A stretch of 26,760 bases of DNA from an uncultured Butyricicoccus sp. (GTDB lineage Bacteria > Bacillota > Clostridia > Oscillospirales > Butyricicoccaceae). The position numbers were made by a program, and so were the translations under genes. This document shows positions 7,645-14,031 of the stretch, piece by piece. The notes beneath the pieces are model-generated. The model was not told the origin of the DNA. It saw only the letters and a list, made by a program, of their open reading frames with translations, and did not search any database. Numbering within the stretch: position 1 is the first letter of the stretch; the number at the start of each line of letters is the position of its first letter. The stretch is taken from positions 1 through 26,760 of the forward strand of contig CAJUDU010000029.1 of assembly GCA_910584935.1 (NCBI GenBank), in the 5' to 3' direction.

Positions 7645-8381
7645 ACAGTAATCCTTTGACATTCCGGCTCGACCGCTTTGAAGGGCCGCTTGATTTATTG
7701 CTGCACCTGATTGCAAAAAATAAAGTCAGCATCTATGATATCCCAATTGCACAAATACTTGACCAATACATGGAAGTGCTGAACCAGGCGCAGGCAATGG
7801 ATATGGATGTTGCCGGAGATTTTATCGCCATGGCTGCCCAGCTTGTTTATATCAAATCCAAAATGTTATTGCCCCGGCATGAGGAAACCCCTGAAGATGA
7901 CCCGCGTGCTCAGCTTGTCGAAATGCTGCTGGAATACCAACGCATTAAGCTCGCTGCCCCATATTTGCGTGAGCATGGCGAATTTGGGCGCGATATCTTT
8001 ACCAAATCCCCTGAACCACTGCAAACAAAAACCCCTGTGGAATACCGGCACCCAGTATCTGACCTTGTGCGCGCCGCACGCAATCTGCTGCGGCGTACCG
8101 AACGCCGTATCCCGCCTTCCGCTAAAGTCTTTACCGGCATTGTCGGGCGGGAACCAGTACCCGTTGGGGAGAAAATTTTGCAAATCTTAAACCGTTTTTT
8201 ATCCCATACCCGTTTAAAATTTTCCCGTTTATTTGACCATGCGCAAAGCCGTTCGGAAATTGTCGCTTTATTCCTTGCTGTGCTGGAACTCTCCAAAACC
8301 CACCGGGTTATGCTGGAAGGGGAAGGCGATGATTTGGAACTAAGGCTTACGCAGCCAGGGGAGGAGGTTCCCCACCATTGA
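7641..8381 (+). CDS. scpA: Segregation and condensation protein A
   Basis: The kleisin subunit of the SMC-ScpAB condensin, 246 residues. The N-terminal SMC-neck binding region is recognisable as LDRFEGPLDLLLHLIAKNK, followed by DIPIAQILDQYM. The middle ScpB-binding region covers AAQLVYIKSKMLLP, and a winged-helix C-terminus ends the protein (FSRLFDHAQSRSEIVALFLA region). The ATG at 7641 overlaps the upstream stop by four bases and gives the family N-terminus; an ORF start at 7548 would read through the protease gene in another frame. Confidence 0.96.
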   Translation: MNSNPLTFRLDRFEGPLDLLLHLIAKNKVSIYDIPIAQILDQYMEVLNQAQAMDMDVAGDFIAMAAQLVYIKSKMLLPRHEETPEDDPRAQLVEMLLEYQRIKLAAPYLREHGEFGRDIFTKSPEPLQTKTPVEYRHPVSDLVRAARNLLRRTERRIPPSAKVFTGIVGREPVPVGEKILQILNRFLSHTRLKFSRLFDHAQSRSEIVALFLAVLELSKTHRVMLEGEGDDLELRLTQPGEEVPHH

Positions 8382-8932
8382 ATACCCTGCAAGCTACTTT
8401 GGAAGCCATCCTGTTTGCCGCTGGGGATGCCGTGACCATTGCCCGGCTTGCCCAATCAGCAGACGCAAAGCCTGATGAAGTGGAAGCCGCTTTATCCAGC
8501 CTGGCTGACAGCTATGATTTTGACCAGCGGGGCATTATGCTTGTCCGCATGGAGGACAAAGCCCAACTTTGTTCCCGCCCGGTTTATGCGGCGGCTGTCC
8601 GCAAAGCGGTGGAAAGCCGCAAACCCCCACAGCTTTCTCCTGCCGCACTGGAGGTGCTGACCATTGTCGCATACCGCCAGCCGGTAACACGGGCTTATAT
8701 TGAACAACTACGCGGTGTAGATTCCGGCGGCACGGTTGCCAGCCTTGCCGAAAAAGGGCTGATTGCCGAAGCCGGACGGCTGGATGTCCCTGGACGTCCG
8801 ATTCTTTTTCGGACAACCGATGCCTTTTTACGCACATTCTCTATTTCCAGCCTGGCAGAACTGCCGGAACTGCCAGAACTCACAGAAGGCGAACAACTCC
8901 AGCTTTCCGCTGGTGAGGAGCAATCAGAGTGA
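8378..8932 (+). CDS. scpB: Segregation and condensation protein B
   Basis: Dimeric winged-helix partner of ScpA in the condensin complex, 184 residues. Typical features are LEAILFAAGDAV at the N-terminus, ALEVLTIVAYRQPVTRAYIE in the middle, GVDSGGTVASLAEKGLI, and GRPILFRTTDAFLRTF near the end. Translation starts at a TTG overlapping the scpA stop (TTGA). GGGAGGAGG upstream supports this start, and no ATG lies nearby in frame. A short acidic tail with ELPELPEL repeats precedes the stop. Confidence 0.95.
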   Translation: MNTLQATLEAILFAAGDAVTIARLAQSADAKPDEVEAALSSLADSYDFDQRGIMLVRMEDKAQLCSRPVYAAAVRKAVESRKPPQLSPAALEVLTIVAYRQPVTRAYIEQLRGVDSGGTVASLAEKGLIAEAGRLDVPGRPILFRTTDAFLRTFSISSLAELPELPELTEGEQLQLSAGEEQSE

Positions 8933-9561
8933 TGATCATCTTTATGCTGGCTTTGAAAATTTTGTGCATCCTGCTGGCTGTCCTTTTGGGGCTGGTTATG
9001 CTTGTGCTGCTGGCAATGGTTCCACGTGCAGGCATCCGCCTGACTGGCAAAGATGGCAAAATCAATCTTTGGGTGCGGTATGGACAAATCCGGCTGCATC
9101 TTTACCCACTGCCAAAGCGTGCAAAAAAAACAGCGCACACCCCCAAAAAAGCGCCGCCGGAAAAGCCCCAAAAAACAGATGCGCCAAAAGAATCTCGGCA
9201 TATTGATCTTGGCAACGCCATTTGCCTAATGCTTGGCTTGCTGGACGACCTGCGCCATGCTATGCGGATTGATATCCTGCATCTTGATGCTGTGATTGCC
9301 ACAGGCGACGCCGCCCATACCGGTATGCTGCTGGGCATGGCTGCTGCCCTTTCGGGCATGATAACCCCAGTTTTACAGCAAAGTTTTAATATCCCCCATT
9401 ACCATATCCATATTGACGGGGATTTCCAGGGGGATAAAGGCCATTGGCAGGCAGAAGCCGCTGTTTCTGTCCGTCCAATCCGCTTATTATGGGCGCTGGT
9501 ACGGCGCTGGTGTGATATTTTCAACCTTTTTAAACCTGAAAAAACGGAGGCAAAAACATGA
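8929..9561 (+). CDS. DUF2953 family membrane-anchored protein (sporulation cluster)
   Basis: A 210-residue protein with an N-terminal membrane helix (about 4-30), a basic/proline-rich linker (about 60-88, with repeated PKK and PEKP) and a soluble domain. Position between scpB and ytfJ, the IRLTGKDGKINLWVRYG strand pair after the helix, and the DAVIATGDAAHTGMLLGMA segment fit DUF2953 proteins, whose function is not established. GTG at 8929 overlaps the scpB stop (GTGA) and lies eight bases from GAGGAG; the adjacent ATG at 8932 is an equally possible start. Confidence 0.8.
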   Translation: MMIIFMLALKILCILLAVLLGLVMLVLLAMVPRAGIRLTGKDGKINLWVRYGQIRLHLYPLPKRAKKTAHTPKKAPPEKPQKTDAPKESRHIDLGNAICLMLGLLDDLRHAMRIDILHLDAVIATGDAAHTGMLLGMAAALSGMITPVLQQSFNIPHYHIHIDGDFQGDKGHWQAEAAVSVRPIRLLWALVRRWCDIFNLFKPEKTEAKT

Positions 9562-10004
9562 GTGAACATCCTATCCGCGACCTGATGACTGAAACCATGG
9601 AAAAAATCAAATCTATGGTTGATGTGAATACCATTATTGGTTCCCCAATCCAAACCCCAGATGGCACAACCATCATCCCTGTTTCTAAAGTGACTTTTGG
9701 CTTTGGCACCGGCGGTTCGGACTTTGCGCCAAAAGGCAATGCGCCATTATGCTTTGGCGGTGGCGGCGGCGCTGGCGTGACGGTCTCCCCAGTCTGTTTC
9801 CTTGTTGTCAGCCGCGATGGGGACGCTCGTATCCTGCCGCTGAATGCGCAGGCGGAAACAACCGCTGACCGCATTGTAGAAATGATACCTGGTGTATTCA
9901 ACAAGGTATCCAGTTTTGTCAGCAGCCGCCAGGCTGCGAAAAATACCCCGGAAACCGCAGATATGGCGGAAACCGATGGCGTAGCCGAAGATATCCAGCC
10001 TTAA
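9558..10004 (+). CDS. ytfJ: GerW/YtfJ family sporulation protein
   Basis: A 148-residue protein of the YtfJ (GerW) family, forespore-expressed in Bacillus and needed for normal germination there (known for the family). The N-terminus HPIRDLMTETMEKIKSMVD is typical, then NTIIGSPIQTPDGTTIIPVS, the aromatic/glycine KVTFGFGTGGSDF, a run of glycines (about residues 71-76) and TVSPVCFLVV. The start overlaps the DUF2953 stop by four bases and is preceded by ACGGAGG. The C-terminal 25 residues are acidic and divergent. Confidence 0.93.
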   Translation: MSEHPIRDLMTETMEKIKSMVDVNTIIGSPIQTPDGTTIIPVSKVTFGFGTGGSDFAPKGNAPLCFGGGGGAGVTVSPVCFLVVSRDGDARILPLNAQAETTADRIVEMIPGVFNKVSSFVSSRQAAKNTPETADMAETDGVAEDIQP

Positions 10005-10010
10005 AACAAT

Positions 10011-10079
10011 CATATCCCCCGGAACCTGCTCATATGGTTATATTAGCAGGTTCCATTTTGTACTGTCTAGGGGGATATG
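10011..10079 (+). promoter_or_regulatory. Structured dacF leader with paired Shine-Dalgarno sequence
   Basis: Two nested perfect inverted repeats fill the 76-base ytfJ-dacF gap. The inner one pairs GGAACCTGCT (10021-10030) with AGCAGGTTCC (10045-10054) across a 14-base loop. The outer one pairs CATATCCCCC (10011-10020) with GGGGGATATG (10070-10079). The outer 3' arm contains the dacF ribosome binding site (AGGGGG, six bases before ATG), so the fold would hide it. The inner hairpin is followed by ATTTTGT and could also act as a weak terminator. No known riboswitch class is recognised. Confidence 0.6.
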
Positions 10080-10080
10080 C

Positions 10081-11187
10081 ATGAAAAAAATACTGTTCGG
10101 GCTGCTTTTTGCCCTGCTGCTGGCACAGCCTGCACAGGCTCTCAGCGCACATAGCGCCATTGTCTTAGATTGCGCTTCTGGTGATGTTTTATTTGCACAT
10201 AACGCAGATGAAATCCTGCCAATGGCTTCCACAACAAAGATTATGACTGCGCTTGTCGCGCTGGATTATGGCGATTTGGACCGTACCTATACGGTGAAAA
10301 AAGAATATACTTTGGTGGAAGGTTCATCCATGTACCTGCGGGAAGGTGAAACCATTTCTATGCGGGATACCTTATATGGGCTGATGCTGATGAGCGGCAA
10401 TGATGCCGCTTTAGCTGTCGCTGGTGAATGCGGCGGACAGCAAGCGTTTGTCCAGGCGATGAATGACAAAGCGGCTGCCCTTGGGCTAATGAATACCCAT
10501 TTTGATAACCCTAATGGGCTGGACAGTGAAAACCACCATACCACTGCCCATGAGCTGGCAACGCTCGCGGCTTATGCCATGCAAAACCCGGATTTCCGAC
10601 AGATTGTCAGCACAGCTTCTTATACCATGGAAGGGCGCACCATGGTAAACCATAACAAATTGTTAAAACGATATCCAGACGCGATTGGCATCAAAACTGG
10701 ATATACCAAAAAAAGTGGGCGTTGTTTGGTATCCGCAGCTGAACGCAATGGGCGGCAGCTTGTCGCGGTCACGCTCAATGACCCGGATGACTGGGATGAC
10801 CATATTGCGATGCTGGATGACGCATTTTCCCAGTTCCAGGAATATACGCTGCATGAAGCCGGTCAGCAAATCGGCAGTGCCCCCTGTGAAGGTGGTGATA
10901 TCACGGTCTTGCCTTATCAGGCGGAAAGTGATATCAAAATATCGCTCACGCCTGCGGAATATGAAGCGTTAGAAACTTCTATCACCGGGGCAAAATTCAT
11001 TTACGCCCCGGCTGCAAAAGGGCAAACCTATGGCACCATTACATATACCCTGCATGGCAAGCCGTTGGCGCAAGATCATCTAACATTTACCCAAAGTGCT
11101 GCCATGCTGCCTGAAAAGCTGGAATGGTGGGAAATCCTACTGCAAAAAATAGCATCCCTATTGGATGGGTTACGAGGAATATTATGA
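10081..11187 (+). CDS. dacF: D-alanyl-D-alanine carboxypeptidase (DacF-like, PBP5 family)
   Basis: A 368-residue serine DD-carboxypeptidase that trims the terminal D-Ala of peptidoglycan stem peptides outside the membrane. A signal peptide (about 1-21, cleavage after AQA) leads in. The three active-site motifs are all present: SxxK as STTK (Ser50-Lys53), SxN as SGN (105-107), and KTG (205-207). A PBP5-type C-terminal beta domain follows, and the last 20 residues (WWEILLQKIASLLDGLRGIL) form an amphipathic membrane-surface anchor. Position after ytfJ fits the sporulation-linked DacF of Bacillus. The stop overlaps the rluB start. Confidence 0.94.
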   Translation: MKKILFGLLFALLLAQPAQALSAHSAIVLDCASGDVLFAHNADEILPMASTTKIMTALVALDYGDLDRTYTVKKEYTLVEGSSMYLREGETISMRDTLYGLMLMSGNDAALAVAGECGGQQAFVQAMNDKAAALGLMNTHFDNPNGLDSENHHTTAHELATLAAYAMQNPDFRQIVSTASYTMEGRTMVNHNKLLKRYPDAIGIKTGYTKKSGRCLVSAAERNGRQLVAVTLNDPDDWDDHIAMLDDAFSQFQEYTLHEAGQQIGSAPCEGGDITVLPYQAESDIKISLTPAEYEALETSITGAKFIYAPAAKGQTYGTITYTLHGKPLAQDHLTFTQSAAMLPEKLEWWEILLQKIASLLDGLRGIL

Positions 11188-11927
11188 AAGAACGATTACA
11201 AAAACTGATTGCCAGCGCTGGGCTTTGCTCCCGGCGCATGGCAGAAACTTGGATTACAGCAGGACGCGTTACGGTGGATGGGCGCAAGGCATCGCTTGGC
11301 GACCAAGCAGACCTTGCCCGCCAGCGGGTTTGTGTGGATGGCAAACCACTGGCATCCAGCGAAGAAAAAGTGTATCTTATGTTGTATAAACCGCGTGGCT
11401 ATGTCACTTCGCTGCACGATGATAAGGGACGGAAAGATGTATCCCTGCTGGTGCGGGATTGCGGCTGCCGGGTATATCCTGCTGGGCGGCTGGATTATGA
11501 TTCCGAAGGGCTGCTGATTATGACCAATGACGGTACACTAACCCAGCAGCTTACCCATCCTTCCCATGAAACCAGCAAAACCTATTTGGTGACTGTGCGC
11601 GGTGATTTAACACGTATCCCCGCGCTAAGTGAACCGATGGTGATTGATGAATACCGGATACAGCCCGCCAAAGTGATGGTGATCAGTCAGGAAGATCATC
11701 AGGCACGGCTTTCCATCACCATCCATGAAGGCCGCAACCGCCAAATCCGGAAAATGTGTGAACAATGTGGTTTTTCGGTGCGGCGGCTTAAACGCATTGC
11801 TGAAGGCACACTGACACTTGACCGCAAGCTTGCCCCTGGCAAATGGCGTACACTTACCCCGGAAGAAATCGCCTCCTTAAAAAACACGCCTGCCAATGCG
11901 GAAAAAGAGGGGAAGGGAACCCGATAA
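11184..11927 (+). CDS. rluB: RluB/RsuA-family rRNA pseudouridine synthase
   Basis: A 247-residue synthase that isomerises a uridine in large-subunit (RluB-like) or small-subunit (RsuA-like) rRNA; the target cannot be fixed by eye. The N-terminus is an S4 RNA-binding domain (RLQKLIASAGLCSRRMAE to about residue 58). The catalytic motif GRLDYDSEGLLIMTNDG holds Asp104. The later GRNRQIRKMCEQCGF is characteristic of the RsuA/RluB/RluE/RluF group. ATG at 11184 overlaps the dacF stop (ATGA) and gives the canonical start; an upstream in-frame ATG at 11124 is inside dacF and is rejected. Confidence 0.94.
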   Translation: MKERLQKLIASAGLCSRRMAETWITAGRVTVDGRKASLGDQADLARQRVCVDGKPLASSEEKVYLMLYKPRGYVTSLHDDKGRKDVSLLVRDCGCRVYPAGRLDYDSEGLLIMTNDGTLTQQLTHPSHETSKTYLVTVRGDLTRIPALSEPMVIDEYRIQPAKVMVISQEDHQARLSITIHEGRNRQIRKMCEQCGFSVRRLKRIAEGTLTLDRKLAPGKWRTLTPEEIASLKNTPANAEKEGKGTR

Positions 11928-11944
11928 TGGCTCCCTTCTCCTCT
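11901..11944 (-). terminator. Terminator for the MerR gene (overlapping the rluB 3' end)
   Basis: AGAGGGGAAGGGA (11906-11918) and TCCCTTCTCCTCT (11932-11944) pair with one mismatch. Read on the minus strand the stem is followed by TTTTT (11901-11906), so it should stop merR transcripts. On the plus strand the trailing sequence is CTGTTT, a weaker signal for the rluB operon. Confidence 0.65.
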
Positions 11945-11953
11945 CTGTTTAGC

Positions 11954-12760
11954 TTATGCCTTTTCCCGCATTTTCACGGGGAATAAAACTTGGGTTTTCA
12001 ACTGCTGTGGGTCTGTTGTTTTGCTGGGTTCTGTTAAAAAACGTTCATAGCTGACTGGCTCCATCTCATATTGTGGATGGTTTTCCAGCCATTTCGCAAT
12101 CATATCATGGGCACCCCCAATGGTGGCGTATGGGCCGGTATGGGTTGTGCCAACACATAACGCCCCTGGCAGGCTGCGTATGCCCTGTGCCTGCCCTTCC
12201 ACAGGAATCAGAAATTCCATATCCGCATTTTCTGGATCAAATCCTTCGCCATAAAATGCCATAATCGGTGGCTTGCCTGATGGGCGCAAGCCATTTGCCG
12301 CAAGCTGCTGATAGGTTGCATCAATCAAATTGCCGATTGCTTTTTCTTCACAGGGGATGCAGCGCCGCAGCCCAAATACCTGTTCTGATTCCATTTGCAC
12401 CAATGTGGCTGTGTAATTTTGTTCCATATGAAAAACCTCCATCCTGTGCAGGTCATATGCCATACGGTGTGCCAGCTCCTTCCATTCCAATGCCTGGGTT
12501 TTGACCCAATCATATTGCCGCAAGATATATTCCCGCTGCTGCTGTAGCGGCAACGGCAGGATTTTTGCAATCTCTGCCAAGGGGAAACGGTATGCTTTCA
12601 GCCATTCAATTTTACGCACGCGTTCAAGTTGGCTGGCTGCATAATAACGGTAGCCATTTTCCCCGATTTTCTCCGGGCTTAGCAGCCCAATCGCATTATA
12701 ATGGCGCAGCATCCTTGCGGATACGCCGCAAAGCTTGGAAAATTCACCGATGGTAAACAT
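11954..12760 (-). CDS. MerR-family regulator with GyrI-like effector domain
   Basis: A 268-residue one-component transcription regulator. The N-terminal winged helix-turn-helix is standard: FTIGEFSKLCGVSARMLRHY, then IGLLSPEKIGENGYRYY and the second helix pair (about 2-70). A coiled-coil linker covers about 75-110. Residues about 115-262 look like a GyrI/BmrR-type drug-binding domain (FLIPVEG, THTGPYATIGGAHDMIAKWL). Homologues bind lipophilic or cationic drugs and activate efflux genes. No efflux pump lies nearby; the divergent neighbour is a methyltransferase. An operator-like dyad in its own promoter suggests autoregulation. Confidence 0.9.
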   Translation of the reverse strand: MFTIGEFSKLCGVSARMLRHYNAIGLLSPEKIGENGYRYYAASQLERVRKIEWLKAYRFPLAEIAKILPLPLQQQREYILRQYDWVKTQALEWKELAHRMAYDLHRMEVFHMEQNYTATLVQMESEQVFGLRRCIPCEEKAIGNLIDATYQQLAANGLRPSGKPPIMAFYGEGFDPENADMEFLIPVEGQAQGIRSLPGALCVGTTHTGPYATIGGAHDMIAKWLENHPQYEMEPVSYERFLTEPSKTTDPQQLKTQVLFPVKMREKA

Positions 12761-12789
12761 ATGCCCTCCTGCTTTGTTGATTTGGATTT

Positions 12790-12803
12790 CAGAACCGGTT
12801 CTG
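12790..12803. promoter_or_regulatory. 14-bp perfect palindrome in the merR-fkbM intergenic region
   Basis: CAGAACCGGTTCTG is perfectly self-complementary. It lies just downstream of the merR -10 box (so over the start of its transcript) and about 90 bases before the methyltransferase. It could be a second protein-binding site. It also sits between a weak plus-strand TTGGAT (12782-12787) and TATCTT (12804-12809) pair with 16-base spacing. Confidence 0.4.
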
Positions 12804-12810
12804 TATCTTT

Positions 12811-12841
12811 AGCTTACACCTTACCATGGTGTTAAAGTCAA
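12811..12841 (-). promoter_or_regulatory. merR promoter with MerR-type operator dyad in a 19-bp spacer
   Basis: Minus-strand TTGACT (12836-12841) and TAAGCT (12811-12816) are 19 bases apart, the overlong spacing characteristic of MerR-activated promoters. The spacer holds the dyad ACACC-N7-GGTGT (12816-12832). Position and geometry match autoregulation by the adjacent MerR protein. The -10 box is a weak match, as expected for an activator-dependent promoter. Confidence 0.65.
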
Positions 12842-12892
12842 GGGATTTTATTAGATTTTTTACCACCCAAAAGAAAGGGAGAGTTCTAACCC

Positions 12893-13954
12893 ATGAAGTG
12901 GAAAACAATACGTCAAACTGTTTGGGATAAATTAGCCAAAGAAAAACGCCCGATTGTGCTTTATGGCATGGGCGATGGCGCGGATAAAATTTTGCAGGTC
13001 TTTTCTGAGCGGCAAATTCAGGCTTCCGGCGTTTTTGCCAGCGATGAATTTGTTCGAGGGCATTCTTTTGCTGGGTTCCCAGTGCGTACATTGGCGCAGA
13101 CCATCGAACAGTTTGGCAATGATATTGTGATTGTTTTATCCTTTGCCAGCCAGCGCCCCGAAGTGCTGGAAAAAATGTATGCGCTGGACAAGCAATTTGA
13201 TGTTGTCGCGCCTGATGTGCCAGTTGCTGGCGATGGCTTATTTGATTTGGCATTTGCCCATACACATATGGAAGAATTTGATGCTGTTGCGGCTTTACTT
13301 TCAGACAGCCTTTCACGGCAAGTGCTGGATGCTATGATTTGTTTCAAACTAACCGGACAGCTTTCTTATTTGCAGATGGGGGAATCTGAAAAGGCAGAAG
13401 CCTTTACGCATTTATTAAAGCCGCATCCCGCGGAACATTTTATGGATTTTGGCGCTTATAATGGCGATACAATTCGGGAATTACTGGGCTATACCCATGG
13501 TGCATTTGCATCAATTACCGCGCTGGAACCAGATCCCCGCAATTTCCGCAAGCTGTCCAGCTATGCGCAGGGGCTTTCCGGAGATATCCGGCTCATACAA
13601 GCTGGCGCATGGGATTCTGACTGCACCATGACTTTTGCCGCAAAAGCTGGACGTAATTCCCGTTTATTTGCCAAAGGGCAGCAAGTGCAAATGCGTGCGG
13701 CGGACAGTATATTACAAAGCGCACCCTGCACCATGCTGAAGCTGGATGTTGAAGGCGCGGAACGCCAAGCTTTGCTTGGCGCCGCGCAAACCATTGCACG
13801 GTGGAAACCTCGCCTAAATGTTGCCTGTTATCACCGCAATGAGGATTTATTTACACTGCCATTGCTGGCACATCAGTTAAATCCGGATTATATGTTATAT
13901 TTGCGGCACCATCCTTATGTGCCCGCGTGGGATGTCAATTTATATGCCATTTGA
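12893..13954 (+). CDS. FkbM-family SAM-dependent methyltransferase with N-terminal nucleotide-binding-like domain
   Basis: A 353-residue protein. Residues about 180-353 form an FkbM-type methyltransferase: SAM motif I as FMDFGAYNGDT (183-193), acidic residue in ALEPDPRNF (210-218), and the family hallmark KLDVEGAERQAL (283-294), ending in WDVNLYA. The N-terminal 120 residues start with a Rossmann-like turn (IVLYGMGDGADKILQVF, 21-37) and resemble the sugar-nucleotide-related domain often fused to FkbM enzymes. Members methylate hydroxyls on polysaccharides or natural products; no substrate pathway lies nearby. AAAGGGAGAG precedes the ATG, and a terminator follows directly. Confidence 0.85.
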   Translation: MKWKTIRQTVWDKLAKEKRPIVLYGMGDGADKILQVFSERQIQASGVFASDEFVRGHSFAGFPVRTLAQTIEQFGNDIVIVLSFASQRPEVLEKMYALDKQFDVVAPDVPVAGDGLFDLAFAHTHMEEFDAVAALLSDSLSRQVLDAMICFKLTGQLSYLQMGESEKAEAFTHLLKPHPAEHFMDFGAYNGDTIRELLGYTHGAFASITALEPDPRNFRKLSSYAQGLSGDIRLIQAGAWDSDCTMTFAAKAGRNSRLFAKGQQVQMRAADSILQSAPCTMLKLDVEGAERQALLGAAQTIARWKPRLNVACYHRNEDLFTLPLLAHQLNPDYMLYLRHHPYVPAWDVNLYAI

Positions 13955-13961
13955 TAAACAG

Positions 13962-14006
13962 AAAAGCCTGATGCCTGCTTATTTTGCAGGGCATCAGGCT
14001 TTTTTT
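13962..14006. terminator. Bidirectional rho-independent terminator
   Basis: AAAGCCTGATGCCTGC and GCAGGGCATCAGGCTTT pair with a single-base bulge around a TTATTTT loop and run into seven T on the plus strand; the minus strand also ends in TTTT. It separates the convergent methyltransferase and surface-protein genes. Confidence 0.9.
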
Positions 14007-14031
14007 GTAAGCTGTTATGGGTTTTATCTGC

